In this document: piece by piece, positions 26,932 to 34,984 of the stretch
Numbering within the stretch: position 1 is the stretch's first letter
Layout: each line of letters begins with the position of its first letter
Source of the DNA: Ilyomonas sp965219515
GTDB lineage: Bacteria > Bacteroidota > Bacteroidia > Chitinophagales > Chitinophagaceae
Direction: 5' to 3'
NCBI GenBank assembly: GCA_965219515.1
Contig: OZ244776.1
Coordinates: 3,658,001 to 3,722,000 of the forward strand
DNA length: 64,000 nt
Position numbers and translations under genes: made by a program
Notes under the pieces: model-generated
Told to the model about the DNA's origin: nothing
The model's input: the letters and a program-made list of their open reading frames with translations, nothing else
Databases searched by the model: none

Positions 26932-28005
26932 TTAATTTGTTTTTACAGTTACCGAAACACTCATACCAGCCCTAAGCGGGTATTCATTGTTGTTATCAGT
27001 CATTACAATTTTTACCGGAATTCTTTGTGTCACTTTTACAAAATTTCCCGTAGCGTTATCAGCAGGTAATAAGGAAAATTTAGAACCTGTAGCCTGTGAA
27101 AACGACTCCACTTTTCCTTTAAAAGTTTTATCGCTGTATGCATCAACATCCACTTCTACCGGCTGCCCCACTTTCATGTTTTCTACCTGCGTTTCTTTAA
27201 AATTAGCGACCACCCATATTTTTTGATTATTTGCAATAGCCATTAGTGGTTGACCAATTGCAACGACCTGACCTTTCTGCACATTCTTTTTAGATATAAC
27301 TCCGGCAGACGGTGCTGTTATGGTACAATAAGACAATTGCAATCTGGCTGCATCTAAATTTGCTTCTGCCTGCTCCACATTTAATTCTGCAATGTCTATC
27401 CCGTTATCAGATGTAGAAACATTTGCTTTTGTGGTTGCTATCTGTGTTCTTGCTGCTTCAATTTGTTTTTGTAATGTTATTGCCTGTCCTTCTGCCATTT
27501 TCAATTGTTGTTCTGCACCATCTTTTTCTGCTTTTATGCCATCATACTGTTGTTGTGTTGCCGATTTCTGGTCAAGCAAAGTTTTAAATCTTTCATAGTT
27601 TTTTGATACTACATTAACTTTAATTTTAGCTGCATTAACCGCAGCATTTGCAGCAAACATATTTGCTGCCACTGCATTGGAGTTTGCTTCCTGAGATGTA
27701 ACACTGGTTGATACCGCACTTTTATTACTTCTTGATAAGGCGACATTCTGCCTCGCAGCCATCACTGCTATTTCCGCTTGCTTTACCGCAATTTTATAAG
27801 TTGCATTATCCAGTAAAACAATGGTATCACCTTCTTTCACGAGTTGATTATCTTCTACGAAAATTTTATCTACAGAGCCATTTATCTTCGGAATAACCGG
27901 ACTGATATCTATTTCTAACTGTGCATTATCAGTTTCTTGTTTACCACCGCAACCGGCTAAGAAAATTACTGAAGAAATTAAAATGCAGATGATTGACGTT
28001 TTCAT
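26932..28005 (-). CDS. HlyD/EmrA-type membrane fusion lipoprotein
   Basis: 357 residues with a lipobox ending at Cys19 (IFLAGC). Barrel-sandwich (biotinyl-lipoyl) halves are at about 30-70 (VDKIFVEDNQLVKEGDTIVL) and 230-260 (ITAPSAGVISKKNVQKGQVV), separated by a long alpha-helical hairpin of about 130 residues. The beta-barrel part is IWVVANFKETQVENMKVGQ. It links an inner-membrane MFS pump to a TolC channel in EmrAB-TolC-type drug efflux. Encoded between the TolC-like and EmrB-like genes, which are separated by 19 and 2 bp. Confidence 0.9.
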   Translation of the reverse strand: MKTSIICILISSVIFLAGCGGKQETDNAQLEIDISPVIPKINGSVDKIFVEDNQLVKEGDTIVLLDNATYKIAVKQAEIAVMAARQNVALSRSNKSAVSTSVTSQEANSNAVAANMFAANAAVNAAKIKVNVVSKNYERFKTLLDQKSATQQQYDGIKAEKDGAEQQLKMAEGQAITLQKQIEAARTQIATTKANVSTSDNGIDIAELNVEQAEANLDAARLQLSYCTITAPSAGVISKKNVQKGQVVAIGQPLMAIANNQKIWVVANFKETQVENMKVGQPVEVDVDAYSDKTFKGKVESFSQATGSKFSLLPADNATGNFVKVTQRIPVKIVMTDNNNEYPLRAGMSVSVTVKTN

Positions 28006-28024
28006 TTTTTATAATTTAAACTAT

Positions 28025-29365
28025 TTATTTACCTATTGTTTTATTTAATTTTTTTGCGGCTAATTGTGCATTGGCGTTAGCCGCATTCAGATTTAAGTCA
28101 GCCTGCAGCAATTTGGCGTTTGCATCAAGAAAATCAGTTAAGGTGATGGTAGCAGCACTTAACCTGTTTTGCCCCACCCTAAAATTCTCTGTTGCCTGCT
28201 CTACTGCTTTTTTTGAAATCACTATTTTTTCAACGGCTTGCAAGTAATCGGTGTAGGCAGTGTTTACCTCCATCATAATTTCTTCCTGTAGTTGATTATA
28301 CACTGCCTTTGTTTTAATTACAGTTTGTTTATTCTCATTTACTTTATCAGGATTTTTATAAAAATTTGAAAGAGACCAGCTAAGATTTACACCGGCAAAC
28401 CAGGTAGCTGTGAATTTATTTTGATTGGGAAATACTCTTTGTTCGGGTAAATTATAATTGCCGCTGGCAATACCACTAACGGTGGCTATATAATTGGCTT
28501 TTGAAATTTTTACGCCCAACGCAGCAACATCTTTATAAGCCTGCATACTTTTTAGTTCTGCCCTGTTAGCAATGGCGTTTGCTATGTAATTATTAATGTC
28601 ATTCTCTATTGAAAAAACAGACTCTTGCAGTTCAGATAATTCAATAGTTGTATTAGCGGGTAAACCTGTAAACACGCATAAATTAAAATTGAGTGCAGTA
28701 ATGGAATTTGAAATATCAATCAGGTTAGATTGCAGGTTCGTTACAACAAGGTCAATCTTCAACGCGTCATTATCCAATGCGATTCCTTGTTTTACTAAGT
28801 TTTTTACATCCTGCTGGTTTAACAGCAATGTTTTGATATTGGCTTCAATAATTTTTTTAGAAGTTTTTAAAACATATAAGTTATACCACAGGGCAGCTAC
28901 ATTGTAAGTTGTATTCGTCCTGTTTTTTTCTAAATCAAACTTTGCTGCTTCCAATTCTTTTTTTGAAATTTCAATACTATAATTTGCTTTGCCACCACTC
29001 CAGATGAGTTGTTTCAATTGTAGAGAATTAAAGGACTGATTTAAAATTTGCGGATGTAGTGTTACATCTTTTCCGGGGAAACTAACGGTGAAGGGTGTAA
29101 TATTATCGCTGATTCTTGTGTAGTTTAAGTTCAGCCCAACATCAGGCAAGTTTGATTTTTTGCTGCCGTTAAGCCTTGCATTAAAAATAGCTACATCAGC
29201 AGTATCAGATTTTAATTGCAAATCATGGTTTGTTGCCAGTTGAGTAGCTTCTTCAAGAGTAAGCAACTTTACTTCCTGTGCTTTTAAATGCATAAAGCAA
29301 ATACAACAAAATGCTACAAGCAGGCATTTAGATTGTATTAAAGTGTATCGGTTTTTAAATTTCAT
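28025..29365 (-). CDS. TolC-family outer-membrane efflux channel
   Basis: 446 residues with a signal peptide (to about residue 29, HLKAQ). Two outer-membrane factor repeats are seen: LTLEEATQLATNHDLQLKS early and long amphipathic helices throughout, with DVGLNLNYTRISDN and FTATWFAGVNLSWSLSN strands. First gene of the three-gene efflux operon, followed by the EmrA-like gene. It would form the trimeric exit duct. The frame is intact although its MFS partner is broken. Confidence 0.9.
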   Translation of the reverse strand: MKFKNRYTLIQSKCLLVAFCCICFMHLKAQEVKLLTLEEATQLATNHDLQLKSDTADVAIFNARLNGSKKSNLPDVGLNLNYTRISDNITPFTVSFPGKDVTLHPQILNQSFNSLQLKQLIWSGGKANYSIEISKKELEAAKFDLEKNRTNTTYNVAALWYNLYVLKTSKKIIEANIKTLLLNQQDVKNLVKQGIALDNDALKIDLVVTNLQSNLIDISNSITALNFNLCVFTGLPANTTIELSELQESVFSIENDINNYIANAIANRAELKSMQAYKDVAALGVKISKANYIATVSGIASGNYNLPEQRVFPNQNKFTATWFAGVNLSWSLSNFYKNPDKVNENKQTVIKTKAVYNQLQEEIMMEVNTAYTDYLQAVEKIVISKKAVEQATENFRVGQNRLSAATITLTDFLDANAKLLQADLNLNAANANAQLAAKKLNKTIGK

Positions 29366-29486
29366 TTTCTAAAATTTTAATTGAATTTTTAAAGGAAGCG
29401 TTGCTGCATACGTCTGGCATCTACCTATTTTTTTACAAAATTTGTATAGGTATTAAAGCTGCAACGACGCTATATTTTGTGCTGTT

Positions 29487-30650
29487 CTAAAAGGACGAGA
29501 GTACTTCTTCGGCTTTAGTCCAGGTAAGGCCCGGGTAGCGATTATTATCTAAAGAATTATTTTGAGCAGAAAACATACTATGCATATACTGGCTCCCCTG
29601 CCAGGCAGGGTACAATTCATTTTCTCCTGCCGGGTTAGCTGCTCTTTCTTTTTTATTGTATGCGGAAAGTCCTTCTAAAGAACCCATTGGTATTAATTTA
29701 AACTCCGTATTTTTTATTTTATTTGCTATCGAAACCAAATCGTTTGGGCTGATTTGAAAACTTGCTATCCGTAAAATTTTTGGTGCAGTATCATCTAATG
29801 CTGCCGCTGCTGTAAAGGCTGCCGTATCATCTTTTGTAGTAAAGTCAACTTTAAAATTGGCATCACTTCCCCAATAGGCTACGCTGTTATCTTTTAAATT
29901 ATAGAAGGGTGTGTTAGAAATTAAAATATTAGCAAATGCGCCATTCATAATAGCAGTTGATGCAATTGGAGCAGCATCCAATTTTTTATGAAATTCTTTT
30001 CTTAAATCAAAATTCCTGTTTTCACCTTCAGCCATTTGTGTAAAATCAGACGAGTAATCTGATGAGATAAAACGGGGAACCCCGGCTGCAACGGCAGCAT
30101 CCAATAACAAAGATTGTGCATCAACAATTGTTTCTCTTAATCCTGCTAAATTTTTTATAGATATTTTTTGCAAAAGCTCAGGAGTTTTTCTAAACTCTAA
30201 GTATCGTTCTTCAGCAGTTAACGTTTGAAAACTTACAATCTGGTCAATCATTCCTACTGCCAATCCTTCCCAGGTTTTTCTTCCGAATTCCTGCCAAACC
30301 GGGAACTGTCTGTACAATAATTCCATTTCCGGTTTACTTACATACAGCAATACAGTTTCTTCAACCGCTTCTATGTCAAATCGTGTTGGCTTTTGAGGCA
30401 TCAGGCTGAACATTTCTGTAAAAAATCGATTTTGAAACACCACCCAGGAAGTATCTCTTACGCCAAATGCTCCATAAGAAAACCGAAGCCCGCCTGATTT
30501 AATAAAAAAATATTGGTTCGCAATCTGTCCTTTTTTCAATACAAACTTTCCCTTTTTTACAGTTTGTTCTTTAAACTTTGAAAGAATGATTTGTAAATCG
30601 GTTTCTTCTATGGCTACTTTTGATTTTATAAAGTCTGATAATTGTTGCAT
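29487..30650 (-). CDS. Chimera: Crp/Fnr-type sensor domain fused to truncated NmrA-like protein
   Basis: A single open frame of 387 residues. Residues 1-168 are a cyclic-nucleotide-binding-type domain plus dimer helix of a Crp/Fnr regulator (GKFVLKKGQIANQYFFIKSG, ERYLEFRKTPELLQKISIKN). At about residue 170 (near 30143) the sequence becomes the C-terminal three quarters of an NmrA-family NAD(P)-binding protein (GLRETIVDAQSLLLDAAVAA, GVPRFISSDYSSDF). The regulator's helix-turn-helix and the NmrA Gly-rich nucleotide loop are both missing. Most simply, a deletion joined two neighbouring genes in frame. It lies upstream of the efflux operon on the same strand. Product function doubtful. Confidence 0.75.
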   Translation of the reverse strand: MQQLSDFIKSKVAIEETDLQIILSKFKEQTVKKGKFVLKKGQIANQYFFIKSGGLRFSYGAFGVRDTSWVVFQNRFFTEMFSLMPQKPTRFDIEAVEETVLLYVSKPEMELLYRQFPVWQEFGRKTWEGLAVGMIDQIVSFQTLTAEERYLEFRKTPELLQKISIKNLAGLRETIVDAQSLLLDAAVAAGVPRFISSDYSSDFTQMAEGENRNFDLRKEFHKKLDAAPIASTAIMNGAFANILISNTPFYNLKDNSVAYWGSDANFKVDFTTKDDTAAFTAAAALDDTAPKILRIASFQISPNDLVSIANKIKNTEFKLIPMGSLEGLSAYNKKERAANPAGENELYPAWQGSQYMHSMFSAQNNSLDNNRYPGLTWTKAEEVLSSF

Positions 30651-30749
30651 TTGTTTTTCTTATTCAATTTACTAATTCCTGTAATAACCAGACTTTGCAA
30701 ACTTAATCGTACCAAAACACATCGTTGTTATTTGTATGCCGCTTAATAC

Positions 30750-30780
30750 CAAAAGCAGAAGTGAAAAACTTCTGCTTTTG
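30750..30780 (-). terminator. Hairpin terminator
   Basis: A 13-bp stem (CAAAAGCAGAAGT/ACTTCTGCTTTTG) with a 5-base GAAAA loop, 22 bp after the small minus-strand gene at 30802. The T-run is short, so efficiency is uncertain. Confidence 0.55.
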
Positions 30781-30801
30781 CTTTACACAAAATGCGTTCG
30801 T

Positions 30802-31137
30802 TCAATTTACCATCTTCATAATAGCTTTTGCGCTTGCTGTAAGCACACTTCCCAACTTCCTGATCTTATCGGCTTCCCCGCCTTCTGCGTGATTTGCTGC
30901 TGCGGTAGTTTCTTTACCAAGCTTCGTCATTAACCCGGCAATTTTTTTTCCATCAGCTGCCGTAATTGCTTCTTTAAGGCTTTTCAAATCGTCTGCAATT
31001 CCCTTTAAATCATTGTGCTCACTAATTACTTTAAGCCAGCCGCTGATGCTGGTTTGCGCACCTCTTGTTGTTTCGCTGTCAACTTCTTTTTCAAGACTCT
31101 CAATAGTAGAATCTAAATGTTCTGACTGTGATTTCAT
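30802..31137 (-). CDS. Conserved helical hypothetical protein
   Basis: 111 residues, almost entirely alpha-helical with heptad-like patterning (HLDSTIESLEKEVDSETTRG, GIADDLKSLKEAITAADGKK, SVLTASAKAIMKMVN). No signal peptide or membrane segment. I recognise the pattern as a widespread small Bacteroidota protein but cannot name a family. Intact, monocistronic, with a terminator downstream. Confidence 0.65.
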   Translation of the reverse strand: MKSQSEHLDSTIESLEKEVDSETTRGAQTSISGWLKVISEHNDLKGIADDLKSLKEAITAADGKKIAGLMTKLGKETTAAANHAEGGEADKIRKLGSVLTASAKAIMKMVN

Positions 31138-31311
31138 GCTTTATTATTTTAAATTGTTGACGCAAAAGTTGAATTGCAATGAGTTGGCGGAACTACCATT
31201 TGGTAGGTAATAAATTTTGCGTAATCTTTTTTCTGATTCTGTTTAGCGCATAGAATATAAAGCCATCACAAACACTCGCTTTTGCGAAAAAAATTGCGAT
31301 GTACTTTTCTT

Positions 31312-31894
31312 TTATCTGAACTGTTTTGGTTTCATTTTTTGTGCCGCAGATTCTGCTACTTCGTCAATTCTTTTTTGCCTGGTTTCGGGTGGTTTGGCAA
31401 GAACAATCCATTGCAAAATGGCTTTTTTTACAGATTTAGGTAAGCTCAGAAAAAAGCCTTTTGAACCCGGCTTGCTTTCAAATTCTTTGTTCAGGTCGTT
31501 GGGTATTTTTAATTTTTCAACATCGTCCAGTATTGTCCACGAACCGTTTTTTTTTGCTTTTTTTATACAATCAAAACCCCGCCTGAGACAGTAGTCCGTT
31601 GGTAATGAGATGCTTGATTTTTTGTTTGTTTATTTTCGGACAGGTTCCATTGGTTTTTCTTTGTGTGAACAACTGTATAAACGTATTATGGTCAGAAGAA
31701 ATTCGTTTGCTGTCTATCCATCCAAAGCAAAGCGCCTCATCAACGGCTTCGCTCCAGGATAAAGTAGGAATGTTTAATTTCTTTTTGTAATAAACAAGCC
31801 AAATAAATTGTCGTGAGCTATGATTTTTTTCTAACCATTTTCTCCAATCTATCCGGCTTGTCGGGCAGAATGTTTCTATTTCGTTCTTCTGCAA
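31312..31894 (-). pseudogene. YdeI/OmpD-associated family protein, one frameshift
   Basis: The first frame (31894-31571) reads IDWRKWLEKNHSSRQFIWLV, LSWSEAVDEALCFGWIDSKR and ends LSQAGF-stop. Shifting one base at a GGGGTTTTGAT tract gives DCIKKAKKNGSW, ILDDVEKLKIPNDLNKEF and EVAESAAQKMKPKQFR to the stop at 31312, the normal C-terminus. Both halves are otherwise intact, so a single homopolymer slip separates them. It could be a real inactivation, phase variation or a base-calling error. The family is widespread and poorly characterised. Operon order ridA then ydeI. Confidence 0.8.
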
Positions 31895-31919
31895 TTTCAG
31901 GTTGTGCTGAAATTAATTT

Positions 31920-32312
31920 TTACTTTACCACGGTCGCTTCCAACTCTACTGTTAAGGATGCAAAAAGTCCTTTTACTTCAAGTAAAGTTGTTGCTTGTTT
32001 AATGCCATACTTTGCGATGAAATCCTGGTAAACATCAGAGCAGGTTGTAAAAAATTCCATGCTTGACGTAGTAAAAACATTTAGGCGCACAATGTTTTTG
32101 CATTCATACCCAGATTCAGTAATCAGTTGTTCTACGTTCTGTATCGTTTGTATCAACTGCGTTCTCATGTCGCCGGCGCCGGGCTGCCCGTTGGCGTCTA
32201 TTGCCACCTGACCGGAGCAATAAAGTGTGCCTTCGGCTTGTTTGATTTCAACGGCTTGTACAGAATTGGTTCGTTCGCCCCATGCCCAGGGCTGAAATGT
32301 TTGCTTTTGCAT
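31920..32312 (-). CDS. RidA/YjgF-family protein
   Basis: 130 residues, the normal length of the family. Conserved blocks are GTLYCSGQVAIDANGQPGAG, DMRTQLIQTIQNVEQLI and NIVRLNVFTT, with the trimer-interface Gly and the C-terminal LFASLTVELEATVVK. The canonical substrate Arg (IRxxVFT in RidA) is present as VRLNVFT. Many members deaminate reactive enamine/imine intermediates. It is preceded by a good promoter and a palindrome resembling a WYL-regulator operator, with the remains of such a regulator gene directly upstream. Confidence 0.88.
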   Translation of the reverse strand: MQKQTFQPWAWGERTNSVQAVEIKQAEGTLYCSGQVAIDANGQPGAGDMRTQLIQTIQNVEQLITESGYECKNIVRLNVFTTSSMEFFTTCSDVYQDFIAKYGIKQATTLLEVKGLFASLTVELEATVVK

Positions 32313-32358
32313 TTACTTTGTTTTTTGTATAAAAAATGATGTTTGCTTTATGACACAA

Positions 32359-32393
32359 CAAAAGTAGAGGCGCCTGTTGACAGCCTTATGTCA
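32359..32393 (-). promoter_or_regulatory. ridA promoter -7 box and candidate operator
   Basis: On the minus strand TACTTTTG (plus 32359-32366) fits the -7 consensus, 46 bases upstream of the ridA start. Twelve bases further upstream lies the perfect palindrome TGACA-N6-TGTCA (32378-32393), which covers the upstream promoter region. Its placement suggests control by the adjacent WYL-type regulator. Confidence 0.5.
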
Positions 32394-32657
32394 GGGGTCG
32401 AAACACGCTAATAAAATTTATCAAAATAATCCTGCAGGGTTAGCTTATGCGGAGTAAATTTCTCGGCCAGAATTTCCATTCTTTTTATTCTGTCCAAACG
32501 GAAATATCTGAACTCTTTTCGTAAGCGACATCAGACTATCAACAACCAGTTTTCCCCGGTGTTTAGCAATGCAAAAGGCTCTATCAGCCGGTAGGTAACT
32601 TTATTGGTTTCATTGGTATATTCAATTTTGGTTACGCAAAAATTGGTAATTGCAAAT

Positions 32658-33760
32658 GGCTTTGTTGCATGAATCAATTTATAAGGTTTAAATAACCTAT
32701 CCTGGAATCGTTAAGCTACTTTTACGCTTATTGGTTTGCTTGTTTTCAATGTTATGTTTAATATTTTGCAACCAATTCTTACTTCTGTGAGTTGATTTTC
32801 TTTTCGTCTTGCCAATAACTTATCACCCACAATTGTTTTGTACCTGAACATCGTGGTTTCCGCTTTACTCCGCTGGTGATAACGGGTTTGAATTTTCCAT
32901 TCTTTTCGTCCTGTTTCCCCTATCGTTTCTATAGCTCTATCCCTTTGTTGTAAACAGGCATCCCCTTTTTTACTCATCACTGCGTTTTTCCTTGGCGGTA
33001 TAACCTGTTCTATATTGTCTTTTGCCAACCGTTTACGCACCTTCTTTTTATCGTAAGCACCGTCGCCTGTAAAACTTTTTACTTCCTTTTTGATCTGTGT
33101 CAATAAGGCATCCACTTCAGTGGCGTCATCAACCGCATTGGTAGTCAGTGTTACCGCTTCCACCTGTTGTGTCTGTTCATCCACTGCCACATGCAGTTTC
33201 ATCCAGGTGCGGTGCTTGCCCGCTCCATGTTTGCGAACTTTCCATTCCCCTTCTCCATATACCTTCAGACCCGTGCTGTCAACCACTATATCTGTAACCG
33301 TTCTGTTGCTCCCTCCTGTCTGCAGCTTCACATCCAAAGCCTTGCTGCGCCTGCAGATTACACTGTAATGGGGCACTTTTACATCTGCTTTTGTCAGTTT
33401 GAAAAAACTGCACATAAAGCCTTCCGTTTGCCGCAATGCCAAGTGGTATATCTTACGGATGGTAAGGCATATTTCTATAGCCCTATCACTGTATTGCTTC
33501 TGACCCCCACGCCTGTTCCCCTCACGGGGAGCTTTCCAATGATCTGCAATGTCTTTCTCTATCCATAAACACAAAGACCCGCGTTGCTGTAATCCATTAT
33601 TGTAAGCCGACCAGTTTCTGACTTTGTACTTATCTTTACTCATCAGGTATAGATTGTGTTGTTAATGATGTTGTAACCACTAACTAACTAATCTATGCCT
33701 GTTCTTTTTTATAAGTGAATAACTATCGCTCATCTTTATATTTATTCATGCAACAACGCC
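32658..33760. mobile_element. IS5-family (IS903-like) insertion sequence
   Basis: 1103 bp. Inverted ends GGCTTTGTTGCATGAAT (left) and GGCGTTGTTGCATGAAT (right, reversed) match the IS903/IS5 terminal consensus. The 9-bp target duplication ATTGCAAAT lies at 32649-32657 and 33761-33769 with no mismatch, so the insertion is recent or at least undisturbed. It interrupts the WYL regulator gene. Confidence 0.95.
32711..33643 (-). CDS. IS903-like transposase (IS5 family, DDE)
   Basis: 310 residues, full length. DDE residues are visible in VVDSTGLKVYGEGEW (first Asp), SFTGDGAYDKKKVRKRL (second Asp) and YHQRSKAETTMFRYKTI (Glu, with the Y-2-R-3-E signature as YHQRSKAE). The N-terminal NWSAYNNGLQQRGSLCLWI and YSDRAIEICLTIR blocks are typical of the IS903 group. 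The frame is intact and the ends and target duplication are present, so the element may still be active. Confidence 0.95.
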   Translation of the reverse strand: MSKDKYKVRNWSAYNNGLQQRGSLCLWIEKDIADHWKAPREGNRRGGQKQYSDRAIEICLTIRKIYHLALRQTEGFMCSFFKLTKADVKVPHYSVICRRSKALDVKLQTGGSNRTVTDIVVDSTGLKVYGEGEWKVRKHGAGKHRTWMKLHVAVDEQTQQVEAVTLTTNAVDDATEVDALLTQIKKEVKSFTGDGAYDKKKVRKRLAKDNIEQVIPPRKNAVMSKKGDACLQQRDRAIETIGETGRKEWKIQTRYHQRSKAETTMFRYKTIVGDKLLARRKENQLTEVRIGCKILNITLKTSKPISVKVA

Positions 33761-34277
33761 ATTGCAAATTGCAAATCAGATAGGTTATTGCTATTTTTTT
33801 CGCTATTGATATTTTGAGTAAACCGGGTTTTTTCGGCAAGGAGGTTGGCTTTGTCTTTTACGCTGTAACCCAATACCGCTTTAATTTTATCAATTGCTTC
33901 TAAATAGTTTTTTACAAATGAAGCGTCTTTATTTTTCAGTACCAATTGTTCGGCAAGAATCAAAGCATTGGCCTGGCTTTCGGTAAACATCACGGGCGGA
34001 ATTTTATAACCTTCCATTAATGTGTAGCCTTTTCCATCTTCCGTCAAAATCGGAACACCAGATTGTTCCAATGCCCTGATGTCTCTATAAATTGTTTTGA
34101 TGCTCACTTTAAATTTATCGGCCAGTGTTGTGGCAGTCATCAATCGCCTGGTTTGCAGCTGCGTTAAAATAGCGGTGAGCCTGGAAAGTCGTTTTGTGTC
34201 ATTGTCGTTCATCATTCAAATTTCAGAATAACATTTCTATTCATTATGAAGCAATGTTTTGAGTTTTGAATAAGATT

Positions 34278-34583
34278 TTATGATGAGTTGAGTTGCTTCT
34301 TGTTGAGCTTTTCCCACTGGAACTGCTGCTCTAACGCTTCTATCTTTTGCTGTAGCGCTTCGGCTGATTGAAGTTCTTCCGGCTTTGGTTTAGTATGCTT
34401 ATTGCTTATACCGTAAACAGAATGTTGCTGTTTTTTTTCTGTAGGCAGCAGGTTATGAATATTCTGATGGATCATCACCCACTTACAAATGGTAGTACGG
34501 CTTACACCATACTTTTCGGCCCGTTTCCTAAAGCCTCCGCCTTGCACTAAATACTCCTGAATGATCTATTCTTTCAAGTCCAT
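34278..34583 (-). pseudogene. IS3-type OrfA remnant
   Basis: From ATG at 34583, MDLKE, then an in-frame TAG (34566-34568, probably a former Gln), then IIQEYLVQGGGFRKRAEKYG, VSRTTICKWVMIHQN (helix-turn-helix) and a leucine-zipper-like EALQQKIEALEQQFQWEKL. The normal C-terminal part and orfB are absent. Probably a stump left by deletion. Confidence 0.65.
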
Positions 34584-34880
34584 AAAATGATTGATTTTTA
34601 GTCAATTTATTTCAGGACAAGATATTACAAATGTTGAAGTGAGAACTGTCAGCCAGTTTTTTGCCAAACCATTTGTTGTGCGCACACTTTATTGTTCCCG
34701 TCTGAACAGGCTGACAACTGTTACAAACCGGGAAACGCTTTACTGATAAAACGCGCCCGACAGCTCTTAAAAAAACAGACCAACTTGATGGAAACAGAAC
34801 GACTAATTACAGTTTGTCAAATATTACACATAACGCCAAGCCCCTTGTTAGCGGTTCGTGCTTGTTGTCAATAGAGAGTT
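34584..34880. other. Unassigned stretch
   Basis: About 300 bp between the OrfA stump and the NTF2-like remnant. No ORF is convincing. It contains TAAC...GTTA words around 34830-34850 that superficially resemble integron attC boxes but are too short and unpaired to support that. Confidence 0.3.
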
Positions 34881-34984
34881 TCAACTATCTACTTTCTGGC
34901 TTAGTGCTGTATCAAGATAAGTTGTTATTTCTTGAAGCTGTTCATTTTCAAACTTAAAAATATCGCAATAACTCTGGTTATACT
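34881..34984 (-). pseudogene. C-terminal stump of an NTF2/SnoaL-like protein
   Basis: The minus strand reads YNQSYCDIFKFENEQLQEIT followed by TYLDTALSQKVDS and stop. This is the last strand and helix of nuclear-transport-factor-2-like proteins. The rest is cut off at the IS5-type element boundary, and what lies on the other side of that element belongs to a different gene on the other strand. Confidence 0.65.

Larger units (their letters stand above)
32408..34215 (-). pseudogene. WYL-domain transcriptional regulator, split by an IS903-like element
   Basis: Removing the insertion (32658-33760) and one target copy restores one frame. The N-terminus (34215-33761) has a DeoR-type HTH (LADKFKVSIKTIYRDIRALE, SGVPILTEDGKGYTLMEGY). 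The C-terminal half (32657-32408) reads AITNFCVTKIEYTNE, YRLIEPFALLNTGENWLLIV, then TGA at 32531-32533, then CRLRKEFRYFRLDRIKRMEI and ends DYFDKFY. The TGA falls in the WYL motif region (typically AWCRLR), so probably a former Trp. WYL regulators of the YafY type sense ligands or nucleic acid through this domain. The gene is destroyed twice. Confidence 0.88.

Noticed and set aside
34830..34850. TAAC...GTTA words resembling integron attC boxes
   Set aside because: The boxes are only about 20 bases apart, the R/L box consensus is not met on both sides, and there is no integrase of the IntI type or cassette array.
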